Shown: piece by piece, positions 10,093-20,707 of the stretch | Numbering within the stretch: the stretch's first letter is position 1 | Layout: every line of letters starts with the position of its first letter | Origin: Dissophora ornata | Taxonomy: Eukaryota > Mortierellomycota > Mortierellomycetes > Mortierellales > Mortierellaceae | DNA: 28,911 nt | NCBI GenBank assembly: GCA_025201705.1 | Contig: MU616971.1 | Location: 1 to 28,911, forward strand | Direction: 5' to 3' | Position numbers and translations under genes: made by a program | The notes under the pieces: generated by a model | The model's input: the letters and a program-made list of their open reading frames with translations, nothing else | Told to the model about the DNA's origin: nothing | Database searches by the model: none

Positions 10093-12222
10093 ATGGCATC
10101 TCTCTCACCGCACGCCGCAGGTGGTCAGCCCCACCACCCGCACACCCTCTCCACCTTGGTAGGCCAGGACAAACCGCGTTGTCGTCAGCGTCCGACTCAC
10201 ATATCCTCGCGCATCGGAGGTAGCTGTCCTTCAGGGATAGCATACCGCCGGCTGCTACTCGTGTTCAATTGTTTGCTTTTTTCCTCTATTACTAATCCAT
10301 CTGGGTTTATGCTTCCCGCCGTTTCATATTATTCATCGTAGGATTTTCAAGGAGCTAGTAGCGCCGCTGCTGCGAATGCGATGCGTACAGAACTTAACCG
10401 CCTGATCTCGCAGGTCAAGGACGAGAACGAGCGAAAGGTAAAAAGAAAAAAAGACACGGAAGAACAAAAAAACCAAAGACTGGACACCGACATTGCTCCT
10501 CCGCTGTACACGGAACCCTTAAGACAACCTTGCGCCACGGGAACATGGGAATAGAGAGACATGTCGACAGACGCAGTGGCGGATCTGGCCAGACAGCACC
10601 TTGTTCGGCGACAATCTTTGCGTCTCTGTCTGGGCCATTCCTACCCCTAGATCGTGGAAATTTAATGTGCTTGGGTGGTAATGACGTCGCCACAGAAATG
10701 AAGACATTTCTGTGTGACGGTGGGACAAGTCCCTTGCAAGTCCCTTGCTGCCAATGGATCAGCTCGGTGAAGCAGCTGGCAAGACTCGACCGCAACGCCC
10801 AAGGCCGTCATCCTCTTTGCTAACACCTGCTCGACATGATGGAAATCATATTCTCTCGTGACACAATAGCTCTTCCAAAACGAGATGGGCAACTTCTTCC
10901 TGCTTTTCACCCGCTGGCTGGGCGAGCGAAGCAAAGGCACAAAGATCAACTGGGACAAGGTCAACTCGCCCCCGGAGGACCAGATCGTGCCCTACGACAG
11001 CATCCCCAAGGTCGAGTCCAGCGCGCACCTCAATAAGCTCGCTGTCTTGAAGCTGAACGGAGGTCTCGGAACCACCATGGGTTGCGTCGGTCCCAAGAGT
11101 GCTATTGAGGTCCGCGACGGCATGACCTTCTTGGATCTCAGTGTCCGCCAGATCGAGTATCTTAACAAGGCCAAGAACGTGAACGTACCTTTCATTCTAA
11201 TGAACTCGTTCAACACCGATGACGAGACCAAGCGCATCGTCCAGAAGTATGCTACCCACAACATCGAGATCCTCACCTTCAACCAGTCCAGATACCCACG
11301 CGTCAACAAGGACTCTTTGTTGCCCACCGCTCGCCACCCCAACGGCGACATTGCTGACTGGTATCCTCCAGGTCACGGAGACTTGTTCGACTCTCTCACC
11401 AACTCGGGACTCCTGGATCAGCTGATTTCAGATGGCAAAGAGTACCTCTTTGTCTCGAACGTCGACAACTTGGGCGCCACCGTCGATGAGGCTATCCTCA
11501 ACCACATGGTCGATACTGGCGCAGAATTCTTGATGGAGGTAACGGACAAGACCAGGGCCGATATCAAGGGTGGTACGCTCATTGACTACGAGGGCTCGAT
11601 CCGTCTTCTGGAGATTGCTCAGGTGCCCTCGGAGCACGTCGAGGACTTTAAGAGTATCAAAAAGTTCAAGATTTTCAACACCAACAACCTGTGGGTCAAC
11701 TTGAAAGCGGTCAAGCGTGTGGTCGAGGACCGTGAACTGAACCTCGAAGTCATTGTCAATAACAAGACAACCGAGTCTGGCGAGAAGGTTATCCAGCTCG
11801 AGACCGCTGTCGGTGCCGGTATCAAGCACTTTCACAACGCCCATGGAGTGAATGTACCCCGCAGCCGTTTCTTGCCCGTGAAGTCGACGTCGGATCTTTT
11901 CCTGGTCACATCCGACCTGTACTCGCTCAACCACGGCGAGCTTTCAATCAATCCCAAGCGCATGTTCAACACCGTGCCTCTTGTCAAGCTTGGCGACCAC
12001 TTTAAGAAGGTCAACAACTTCATGGCACGGTTCAACAATCCACCGCATATTCTCGAGCTCGACCACTTGACAGTGACTGGAGATGTGTCGTTTGGATCAG
12101 ATGTGGTGCTCAAGGGCACAGTTATTATTGTCGCAAATGCCGGATCACATATCGACATTCCCTCTGGCAGCATCCTCGAGAACAAGGTTGTCTCTGGAAA
12201 TCTCCATATCCTGGACCATTAA
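10093..12222 (+). CDS. UGP1: UTP-glucose-1-phosphate uridylyltransferase
   Basis: The enzyme makes UDP-glucose from UTP and glucose-1-phosphate in the cytosol, supplying glucan, glycogen, trehalose and glycosylation. I read three exons: 10093-10158, 10342-10437 and 10870-12222, with GT-AG introns and all junctions in phase 0, giving 504 residues, the normal family length. The nucleotide-binding loop [16 protein letters not shown] is at about residues 116-131. Further family blocks are FNQSRYPRV, the PPGHGD loop, VSNVDNLGA and the uridine/sugar-site region around AVGAGIKHF. The C-terminal part ([20 protein letters not shown] to the end) matches the left-handed beta-helix used for oligomerisation in fungal enzymes. 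ATG 10093 has a strong context (CAACCATGG) after a CT-rich leader. The second intron is long (432 nt) for this window. No defects are seen. Confidence 0.97.
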
Positions 12223-12251
12223 ACTCTTCCCGCCTGTTTCTATGTCCCGTG

Positions 12252-12290
12252 TTTTTTTTTAAAAAAAAAAAAAAAAACAAAATAAATAAA
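12252..12290 (+). terminator. UGP1 3' end: T9/A17 tract followed by tandem AATAAA
   Basis: Thirty bases after the UGP1 stop there are nine T's (12252-12260) directly followed by seventeen A's (12261-12277), which could fold back as a T/A hairpin. Overlapping AATAAATAAA follows at 12281-12290. The AATAAA copies probably direct polyadenylation. The homopolymer pair is unusual and its length may vary or be misread. Confidence 0.55.
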
Positions 12291-13071
12291 GCGCATTATT
12301 ACCATACGCTTCCCTTATACTGTACTTGCATTGTGCGGGCAGGTCAAGTCGCCATTTGCTTCGTTGAATTACGGATTATCCTTGAGGATTGTATCTGGGC
12401 AACCCAGGAATCTTAAAGTTTGGTAGCTGACGAACCATAAGGGCTTTAGAGAGCGACACAGGCGTTATTGGCCAAAGCACCTGCGAGCGGGGTATAAAAA
12501 TAGCGCGCAAGCGTAGGGGCCGTTATTATACATACAGCCTTGAATCATACATGTGGTTCATTAGTGGATATGCGAATGCTCTACTAGCGTCCTTTCTTTG
12601 TTCCTTCTTGTTGCAGGTCGCTTACACTGCCCTACACGTCGGTGCGGAAAAGATGAACGTATTATTTCGAGACAGACTACAGCAGTCTACTTGCTTACGA
12701 CGGACTATAAATAGTCAAGCCTGCTCTAGCGCCATGGCCCATTGCTAAATTGTGAAATTGGAGAAGCTAGTGCGACCACACGAAACGGAGCAAATCTGGA
12801 GGACAAACAGAGTGTTTTGTGTCGCTTTACTTCCGTGGGGGCGAACCGATATCTGACGTGGCTGCAAAGACGAAGGATAAACATGATATGCGCGACTACA
12901 TGTAACAGGCCGAGGGCGGATGTGTTCTTGAAGACAAGACAGGAGGCAGTGTGGGCTATTCCCGGTCTGAGGTGAGCAACACAGCCGCTCCAGGGAAGTC
13001 ACACGCAGTTTCCTGGAAAGATTGAGGTTTTGCCGTTGTCTTTCCAGGAGGCACCGCCATCCGCGCCCGCA

Positions 13072-13097
13072 TTGTTGTTGACAAATCAACAACAATC
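13072..13097. repeat. Perfect 11-bp inverted repeat
   Basis: ATTGTTGTTGA (13072-13082) and TCAACAACAAT (13087-13097) are exact reverse complements around a 4-nt loop CAAA. A further CAACAACAAT follows at 13098-13107. It could form a stable hairpin on either strand, or derive from a broken CAA/TTG microsatellite. Confidence 0.8.
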
Positions 13098-14658
13098 AAC
13101 AACAATATGAATCACTCTCATCATCAACGTCAAACAGACTGCGTAATCGCATGCTCGTTTTGCGCACACAATCAAAGGTCCAAAAAGGAAAAAAGAGACA
13201 GGTGCTTTGCAATGGTCGTGCCAGGAGAATGTAAAACATGATACGTACACGTCCACTCGTATTTAGTGAGCCCTGTTTGCGAGTGCGCGAAGACGCAGAA
13301 ATAGACCCACATGAAATCGGATTTCATTCCACATAGCCCACGATGACCTGCCGTTTGCGAGTAATGTGCAGGGCGCGTGTCTTTGTGGCCGATGTAAAGC
13401 TACCGTTTGTATTTTACACTGCCATCCCTCGTCGCGTCAACTCGGCCCACCTCGCGGTTGTTTAGACAGTTTTGCTCATATCCGTCCATCAGCATGCGTG
13501 CACAATACAGTACAACAGCGACAGCAACAGTAGCACTGCCAATGTCGATGCCGAAAACTCTAGGGAGAAATCACCCCTTCGCGGACGGGACCTCGCTAGT
13601 CCTTTCCAAAACCAGATTCTAATCCGACGACGTCGGAATATTGTTATTGAGACGACCTAAAAAAACAAAAATAAAAGATGCAAAGGGCCATTAAGGCCGG
13701 TTCGGAAGGGAGGGGAAAGGAGGTAAGGAGCAGGGACACGAGGCAAAACATAGACGGAAAGGCAGATCGAAGCATTACGGTAGCCACTTGGCAACGTTGT
13801 TTGGATTGGTCATTTGTCGAGAAAGAAAAAATGGGCAAGTCGAAATGAGGCCATTACACGCATTTGAGAGCCACCAATTTCGCTTTCACTTCTATTGCTT
13901 CCAGCGATCCCAGCTATTCATTGATTTCACATCAAGCGATAATGGCGCATGCAATCAAACACCTGTTAGCATCTGCCATGTCGACTACCACTCCTTGGCT
14001 ACATCAGCGATCGTCCATCGATCTTAAATCAAGGACTGTCTGTAGAAGCCAGACCAGACCATAGTGGGGCCACGTTGTGGGTTATTTTTATTGTCGCCTT
14101 GTTTTTTATGCACTCAGTAGCATGTACCTGTTATTAGTGTCGCACACAATTTGTGCGACCCTGGACTCTGGACAATTGTCAGACTTGGATGGCACCGTTT
14201 CTGCCCTTGCCTCTTTCTCTTCTGCCTCCGCAACGACGAGCATGCAGTTGAACCATAGCTTCATTTTGCGTGGCGAAGAGGCGAGAAACATCCTTGCGCG
14301 AGAGGTGGAACAGAGTCTATTTCTATGTCTGTTTGATGTTTGGGGTTGAGTCAGGGGCAAGGCCCCTGTTTGTATTTTCGATGTTTTAAGTTTTGCGTTC
14401 CTGCATCCTGCATGTGTCTGGTTTCGAGGTGTTCCAAAGCGTTACTGTGCCAGTGACCCCAAGACATCCCAGGGGAGAAAGCAATTCACGCATACTAGCA
14501 TGCACACCGCAGACGATGGGTCATTAATAACGGCAGTGGAGGGGGAGGTGAATGGTGCGGCCGTATTCGGGGGGAGCCAAAATATGCTTAGTCACCGCCA
14601 CACGGCAGCCATTTCCACAGCCGACCAGGAATAGCGAGGGTTACCATTTCCCTCGCGC

Positions 14659-14688
14659 CAAAGACAAAGACAAAGACAAAGACAAAGA
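14659..14688. repeat. CAAAGA hexamer array, five units
   Basis: Five exact CAAAGA units lie in tandem about 590 bases upstream of the SOD start. It is a simple-sequence repeat in probable promoter DNA. Confidence 0.85.
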
Positions 14689-14972
14689 AAGACACGGAGG
14701 AATGTTCTTTTTTACATTCGACGAATTGGGTACAACAGCACATAAACGAAAGCACAGAAAATAGATTAAGACCTGCTGCATGCGAAAATAACGCCAGCAT
14801 CTGATAATCAGTAGATGGCCTATCAACGGCCACCGTCGCGCTGCAGCGGTGCATATTCCATGCAGACGGTGCATGACGAGCGAGTCGAGTCGAGTTGCAA
14901 CGAGAGGAGTAGATAGGACGGGAAGCACAACAACATAGCTTCGCTGCCGTACTTGCTGCACTCGCAGAGGCG

Positions 14973-15004
14973 GACCAGGCGACCAAGCGACCAGGCGACC
15001 AGGC
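14973..15004. repeat. GACCAGGC octamer array, four units
   Basis: Four tandem units; the second reads GACCAAGC and the others are identical. It is GC-rich and lies about 270 bases upstream of the SOD start, so it could hold repeated regulator sites, though that is a guess. Confidence 0.8.
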
Positions 15005-15273
15005 AAGCGTGTGAGTGAATGCATGTCGTGAGCATCCAACACTGTGGCATTGAATGAATTGCCTTCGCATTTAATAATAGTAATAATAACTATGAACGTC
15101 GAGAAATGGTACAAAAGGGCCCCTCCTCCTCCCTCTCTGTTTTTTTTTCTCTTCACTCTCTTCACCACACGGATCCATCCCTTACCTTATCTCTCCTTAC
15201 CACATTGCTGCTCATCCTTCGTCAGTCCTCTTTGACCAACTAATCCAAGCACCCATATAACAATATCCTCATC

Positions 15274-16581
15274 ATGCTTTTCAAGTCTGTCGCTTCCGTT
15301 CTTGCCGTTGCCGGTCTCGCTGCCGCTCAGAGCACCACCGCCAACTACACCCATGGTGTCGCTCACATCGAGATGGGTATGTGCACACAACTTTACTCTT
15401 GAATGTACACTCTGAACTCATGTCGGGGACAGAAGCCAGGCATGCTCGGCGTCCATCGAGATGCCAGAGTAATGTTGATGCTTGTTCCTGGCATCCATAT
15501 CCATCTAGCGTCAATGCCACCTGGTTTCGCGCTCTTGTTTATCACAAGCGTTGCTGTATTGAAGCACGCATTTGTTTGCGATACGTACATTCCTTTCTCC
15601 TCGCCATGCCTCCTAGCTCTCTCGAGCAGGGGCAGGCAGTTGTTTCTGGTGGGAATGACCAGGTCATACCCCATCCGGGTATCCCGCACTCGCCCTCGCT
15701 GGAGAGTTCCACAGATGTGAGCAACTTGTGCGCCTGGCTAGGGGCCCACAACGAACTCTGTTCTGATGCACGGATTCTCCCGTGCGGTGATGTGCTAATA
15801 ATATCGTTTCGCATTATAATTTCCCCTTGTGCAACAACCACCTTGGCTTGCGCTAGGCTGGATGATAAAAAAAAAAGAGCGCTCATTTTTATTTTTGGGT
15901 GCACACCGTTTAATTTGTTTACGCGCATCCTGTCCATGTCCACAACCCACCACACTAGCATTCTAGCACAAGTGCCTCTTTCTAATTCTGGCTTTCTCTC
16001 TCTACTTAGACAACATCAATGCCACATTCACCTTCGACAAGGTCGCGACTGGCATGAACGTCACCGTCGCCGTTACCTCTGGCCTCACTACTACCCTCCA
16101 GATCGTCCCTGCCGGTTTTGAGTACCACGTCCACGTCTACCCCGTCGGAGCTGGCAACAACTGCACCGCCACTGGTGGTCACTTGGACCCCGCCGCGCTC
16201 GGCACTGTCAGCTACAAGTGCGACCCCTCGAACGTGACCACCTGCCAGGCCGGTGACTTGTCCGGCAAGCATGGCAACCTCGTTGCTGAAAACGACAACC
16301 CCGGCAACCTCCCCACTATCCAGTACGTCGACACCCAGCTCTCCTACACCGGTACCGGCGCCATGGTCGGACGCTCCGTCGTCATCCACAACAACGGCAC
16401 CCGCATTGCCTGTGCAGACTTGGTTGTCGACGGATACGTTGCCACCAACAGCTCCACTTCCACTACTAGCGCCGCTGGCAGCAGTGCCACGACCACAGTC
16501 GCCAAGCCCAACAGCGCCGCCAAGCTCGCAGGCTCTGTCGTCCTCTCTGGTGTTGTTGCGTTGATGATGATGGCTCTTTAA
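15274..16581 (+). CDS. Secreted GPI-anchored Cu-only superoxide dismutase
   Basis: It is predicted to convert superoxide to oxygen and hydrogen peroxide at the cell surface. Two exons, 15274-15376 and 16010-16581, are joined by a GT-AG intron of 633 nt, long for this window, giving 224 residues. The signal peptide is about residues 1-19 (ending GLAAAQ). The SOD fold shows FEYHVHVYPV (H74, H76), TGGHLDP (H92), GDLSGKHG (D117) and GRSVVIHNNG (H161), followed by TRIACA carrying the active-site Arg. These four His match the copper ligands of Cu,Zn-SOD. The two other zinc His are missing: none lies between H92 and D117, and the HVGDL His is replaced by Gln114 (CQAGDL). That pattern fits the fungal Cu-only class typified by Candida SOD5. 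Seven N-glycosylation sequons are visible. A Ser/Thr-rich stalk from about residue 181 and a hydrophobic C-terminus indicate a GPI anchor. Confidence 0.88.
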
Positions 16582-16986
16582 ACCCGAGACTTGCGGTCTC
16601 ATCCCATTCATACATAGATGCATTTTTCTTATTCTCTCCACTCCATTATCGAGAAAATAGCCCCCTCCCCCCCCTTCCTTTAATATTTTGGGAGAAGGAA
16701 AGGCATACACTAAATACCGTGATAGGGCAGGAATGAGGGATGGTAGGCAATTTCCGATTGTCGCTGGAGAAGCGTTTTCTGGCGATAGTGAAATCTACCT
16801 AGTCTTTCATAGCTCCAACCATTTTAAAAGTTGTTTCCGCCTTCTTTCAAACCCAATAAAATGAACAGCTTTTAAAAACTCAAGACTGCAACGTTTATTA
16901 CACATGTAAAAACGCAATGATATACAAGGACATGATTATGTGATATGATGCGACGTGGAAAACGTTTCGATTCGTCATGAGCGTAT
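16582..16986. other. Convergent 3' region between SOD and MBL-fold genes
   Basis: The two genes converge here. AATAAA on the plus strand at 16855-16860 could serve the SOD transcript, and the minus-strand AATAAA at 16894-16899 the hydrolase; if both are used the transcripts overlap at their tails. Nothing else is seen apart from a C-run near 16663-16675. Confidence 0.45.
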
Positions 16987-18032
16987 TTAGCGGGGGTCAG
17001 AGGTACGCAACTCTTGCAGGTCTGCCACGGTAATGCCCTCTGGATTGTAGTCATGAGCTGGGAAAATAGTGTCAACCTGATCCTTGAGCGAGATGATCTT
17101 GTCCATGGACTTGATGGCATTGCCCATGTGACAGGTGCCAGGTCCCAATGGATACGTCAGGTTGGGCTCTTTGGACATGAACATATGGTTCTTGGTGGCA
17201 TCGCCGATCATAATGGAGCGTGAGGGGACGTGTAGGAAGGAGATTGAGCCTAGAATATCATGTATGGATGGACTTAAACTTGGTCACCATCCTTCCATTT
17301 TGCTTTCTTCTCAGAACCATGCAGGGTTCATCATCTCGCGCCTTTCAGTTCTTAGTACGGTAGTACTGAAAGATAAACAAGAATATACATACCTGGGGTA
17401 TGACCGTGAGTCTCGATAATCTCGACCTGTCGCGAGTACTCCCACTCGTCGCCTTCACGCAAAAGCAGCATCCTGTCCTCAGGAACGCGAAGCTTGGGTG
17501 CGCCAGAGAAATGCTTCATGACGTTGAAGACCCAGCTGGGAGGATGAAAAGGGTAGCAAAGACTGGTTAGGGCGCGAACAGGATGGAGCATTGTCCCAAC
17601 TAACCGTAATGGCTCATCTGCTTACGTATCGCCGACGCACGACTTGTAGCTCTTGCCGTCGCAGAGGAAGGGCTTTTCCTCGGGATGGCCCACAACCTTG
17701 CATCCTGGGTAGTGCTCCAGGAGGACAAGGGTTGCGCCGGTGTGGTCGAGATGGGAATGGGTGATGCAGATGTACTTGAGAGTATCCTTGGGGTGCTTCA
17801 GGACAGACTTTACATTCTGAAGAATGCTGTCGGCTTGGAAAGGTGCGCCAGCATCGACAATCAGCCACTCATGAGCGTCGGTTTCACCGGGCACAGGGTT
17901 ACCCTTGATCAGGAAAGTGGCAATGGGCAAGGAAATGAAGCCCATGGATAAGATGATGGTGCACCTGAAGACACCGGGACGGATCTCGATATACTCGTCC
18001 TGGTCAGGAACAATCTTGGCGACGGGGCTCAT
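16987..18032 (-). CDS. Metallo-beta-lactamase-fold hydrolase, lactonase-like
   Basis: I read three exons, 18032-17626, 17535-17393 and 17249-16987, with GT-AG introns and consistent phases, giving 270 residues. The metal site is complete: THSHLDH (H92, H94, D96, H97), H181 in THGHTPG, D200 in MIGDATKN, and H249 in FPAHDYNP. This spacing matches a dinuclear MBL-fold hydrolase. The THGHTPG and terminal HD arrangement resembles N-acyl-homoserine-lactone lactonases more than glyoxalase II, but the substrate cannot be told from sequence; other lactones or thioesters are equally possible. There is no signal peptide or membrane segment, so it is probably cytosolic. It is divergently transcribed from the SAP-domain gene, with 607 bases between the two starts. 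Neither gene suggests a shared pathway. The start is the first in-frame ATG and gives the usual MBL length. Confidence 0.88.
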
Positions 18033-18639
18033 TTTGAGATATCTGTGATAAATGTAGAAGGCGAAAGGGAGGGATACGAGGAAGAGGGAGCGACGAGGAA
18101 GAACAAGCGTAGAAAGATGAAAAGAGTCAAATTAAATAAAAATGGTGGCACGGCCACACGTTTTTCCGGAAAAACCTGCAAAAGGCATCTTGGGATTTGC
18201 AAGCAGCACCCTGTGGCGGAGAAAACATTCAAAAAGCAAAAAGCAAAAAGCTAAACCGGGCCGATGAATATCCGTTTACCCGCCTGGATATTTTTAATAT
18301 GTTCGTGCTTCTAGGCCCAGGGAGTGTGCGCTGTCAAGCAGACGTTTCCAGACAGCAAACGCGTCTCTGCGCGTTTCGAATTTTATTTCAGTGTAATATG
18401 CGTGTGCTGGGGGTCGATCCCAGGACTGCATGTGCATCTCAAAATACTTCCTGGCTGCGTTCGTTCATCTTCCGCTGTCGCGTTTCTTAATGCTCTGACA
18501 CTGATCTCTTGCGCGTTCTGGTCCATCAAAACCACACGAGCACGCAAAGGATTTCGTCTTTCATCCAACGATCACCCACTCTCAACAACCCGCCATTCAC
18601 CAACAAGCACCGCAACACGGAACCAGACATAGTAAAGAC
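18033..18639. promoter_or_regulatory. Divergent promoter region, MBL-fold gene and THO1-like gene
   Basis: 607 bases between two divergently transcribed starts. It contains an A/G-rich block (about 18040-18140), which is CT-rich when read toward the hydrolase, and AAGCAAAAAGCAAAAAGC at about 18234-18251. No clear TATA box is placed for either gene. The promoter role is inferred from position. Confidence 0.4.
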
Positions 18640-19857
18640 ATGGATCCCCGCAAACTCAAGGTCAATGAATTGAAGGAGCAGCTTCAGCTTGCCGGTCTCT
18701 CGGTCAACGGCAAGAAGGAGGAGCTCGTTGCCCGCCTCCTAGAGCACCAAAAGGCCGAGGAAGAAGCTGTTAATGCCGCAGGCCCCCCTACAGGGACAGG
18801 CGACAGCTTTGAATGGGATGAGAGCAAGTTTGATGTCGAGTACGTGTGCTGACAATGACTATGAGGACCTACCCTTGCTGATGGCGATGGCGTTCCTCAC
18901 TGTCCAGGAGTGAATGAAATATCACCATGCCCTCAGCAAAGTGCTAGCAATATTAACCACTTTTTTTTTGTATCCACAGTGATCTGGCCCCTCCCTCAGA
19001 CCCTGTTACCTCCGCACCGACTGCGCCTGCAAAGACAAACATAGCAGAACCCGCCGAGAAGCCAGCAGCAGCTACCTCAACAACAGAGTCAACAAACTCC
19101 ATCACTTCTTCTTCACCTAAATCCGCTAACCCTGCAGCATCGTCCACTACGGCGTCGACTGCAGGAACTGTCGCCAGCAATACAGGCATAGAAGCAGTTC
19201 AATTCCAAGGAGGTGTTAAAGATGCCGAGACCTTGAAGGCAGAGTATGAGAAGCGCAAGAACAGAGCAGCACGATTCGGCATCCCACTGAAAGAGCAAGA
19301 CAAAGCGGTGGAGAGAGCGGCTCGATTTGGCGTGCCTGTCCCGGCCACTGTTACGGCATCCTTGGCCAAGACCACGGGTACTCCAGCAACGACAACGACC
19401 TCTCCCAAACCCCTCCCCACCAAACCTGGTTCAGTCGCTGCTCAGGTAAATGGTCATTTTTTTTTTTTTTGCATTGCCATAGCCGGGTCAATCGTAACCC
19501 ACACCTTACTGACAGGTACTTGAGAATCACATTATGTTTTGGTTAGATTCCCGAGGATATCTTGAGTAAACGACGGGAACGCTTTGGTATCCAGGCGCCC
19601 ACGACTACTGCGACGAGCCAGACTGGCGCCGCAGTAGGAAATGCCAAGAAGCCGGCGTTGGTCCTGGATGAGGCCGAAGAAGAGAAGAAACGCAAGCGTG
19701 CAGCGAAATTCGGTGCTGCCTCGGTAAGCAGACGTCTTGGTGGATTTGGATGAGTGATGCGTGGTAGCGATATACACACATAGTAGTTTCTAACAGGATG
19801 TATTGATCTGATTTACTGTAGGCTCCCGAGGATGCATCCAAGAAGTTGAAGGTGTAG
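18640..19857 (+). CDS. THO1: SAP-domain mRNA export factor, THO1/SARNP type
   Basis: Tho1/SARNP proteins are nuclear. They bind nucleic acid through a SAP domain and work with the THO/TREX complex and the helicase Sub2/DDX39B in cotranscriptional mRNP packaging. I read four exons, 18640-18839, 18980-19445, 19547-19723 and 19822-19857, GT-AG and in phase, giving 292 residues. The SAP domain is at residues 4-38 (KLKVNELKEQLQLAGLSVNG, then KKEELVARLLEH). A low-complexity Ala/Ser/Thr/Pro linker follows. The C-terminal half holds four basic R-x-x-[RK]-F-G motifs: RAARFG at about 162 and 179, RRERFG at about 230 and KRAAKFG at about 271. This is the repeated signature of the Sub2-binding part of the family. 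The protein ends in a basic KKLKV, a plausible nuclear signal. The last exon is only 36 nt. The symbol rests on architecture, not on a database match. Confidence 0.87.
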
Positions 19858-20283
19858 ATCGGATACGCTGCAAGGGGCCGGGGCTGAATCTACATGGCGG
19901 GTAGATAGAGTGATATACAACGAAAGTAATACAAAAGAAAAGACGCTTCACCTCAATTTGTGTGCTTAGTGGTCAGGTGATGCAATCTGGCGTATACCGC
20001 AAAGCACGTGCGGCACACAGTAAACAAAAAGGACCAATTTTTTTAGGGACGCGACTCGGGCTGACCTGACGAAGGAGCAGGGAAAAATGTTCAATCCATC
20101 CATCCATCATCCCCCATTCATACGTACACACCATCATCCATTGCACTGTCTGCTGCATCTGTCCTCCCCTGCTCTCCTCCTGCGTGACAGCACGATCGAC
20201 ATCAGCACCACACCGACCGCCACCTGACCGCCATCAGGAGCAGTCCATTCCATCGACGAGGGTATGCAGCCTGGTTGTTGTTA

Positions 20284-20284
<1 letters not shown>

Positions 20285-20319
<35 letters not shown>
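20285..20319. repeat. GTT trinucleotide microsatellite
   Basis: About eleven uninterrupted GTT units upstream of the unknown gene; likely polymorphic in length. Confidence 0.85.
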
Positions 20320-20390
20320 GTGTGCCATGACAATTGTGACATCGCAAAACGAGCGTCCTCTTTTTTGAATTATATGCATCTTTTCTTTTT

Positions 20391-20418
20391 CTTCTTCTTC
20401 TTCTTCTTCTTCTTCTTC
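20391..20418. repeat. CTT trinucleotide microsatellite
   Basis: About nine CTT units, extended on the 3' side by CATCTTCTTCAT. It forms a polypyrimidine tract on the plus strand. Confidence 0.85.
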
Positions 20419-20707
20419 ATCTTCTTCATCCTCGATGGATGCATGCATGGTCAAGTCGGCTATTGCAGGCACTAACCTACATCTCCATCTGTCCCCCTCC
20501 TCGTATGCTTAGCATCGCGCCTTTTCCCTTACTTGTACATATAGTCCTTGTGGTCTGGTCTCCCCCCCTCTCTGCCACGCCCGTCCTTCCCCTGTCGCAT
20601 TCTCCTCTCCATCACACCTTTACCACAGACTGCAACCACATTCGGTCGCTCTAGTCACCCCGCAACAAGAGCCCTATCTGTGTACAGGAACCAAAAGGAC
20701 ATTGACT

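Larger units (their letters stand above)
12223..15273. other. Gene-poor interval between UGP1 and the SOD gene
   Basis: About 3 kb in which I cannot support a gene. Open frames are short, lack family motifs and do not connect by splicing. A TATAAAAATA at 12491-12500 precedes a 65-codon frame (12551-12748) with a hydrophobic start, too weak to call. Other contents are short palindromes at 12703-12716 and 13072-13097, a CAAAGA hexamer array (14659-14688), a GACCAGGC octamer array (14973-15004), a TAATAATAG-rich patch near 15072-15090 and a CT-rich leader (about 15121-15240). The last few hundred bases are probably the SOD promoter. Confidence 0.5.
19858..20707. other. Intergenic region with two trinucleotide microsatellites
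   Basis: 850 bases between the THO1-like stop and the start of the unknown gene. It contains a GTT/TTG array (about 20285-20319) and a CTT array (about 20391-20418) followed by broken copies. C/T-rich sequence continues to about 20640 and may be the leader of the downstream gene. Open frames across it are only the repeats translated (poly-Cys, poly-Phe, poly-Thr). Confidence 0.55.

Noticed and set aside
15381..16121. 246-codon plus-strand frame overlapping the SOD intron
   Set aside because: It ends inside the SOD second exon in a different frame and shows no domain; the SOD reading is strongly supported by motifs and splice sites. Kept only as a note on the long intron.
16006..16710. 234-codon minus-strand Gly/Val-rich frame opposite the SOD gene
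   Set aside because: It is an antisense shadow caused by the GC-rich codon use of the SOD exon.
18408..18425. tRNA T-arm-like hairpin (CTGGG, 7-nt loop, CCCAG)
   Set aside because: The loop is GGTCGAT, not TTCRANN, and no acceptor, D-arm or anticodon arm can be built around it.
20275..20475. Poly-Cys/poly-Phe and poly-Glu/poly-Thr frames
   Set aside because: They are translations of the GTT and CTT microsatellites.
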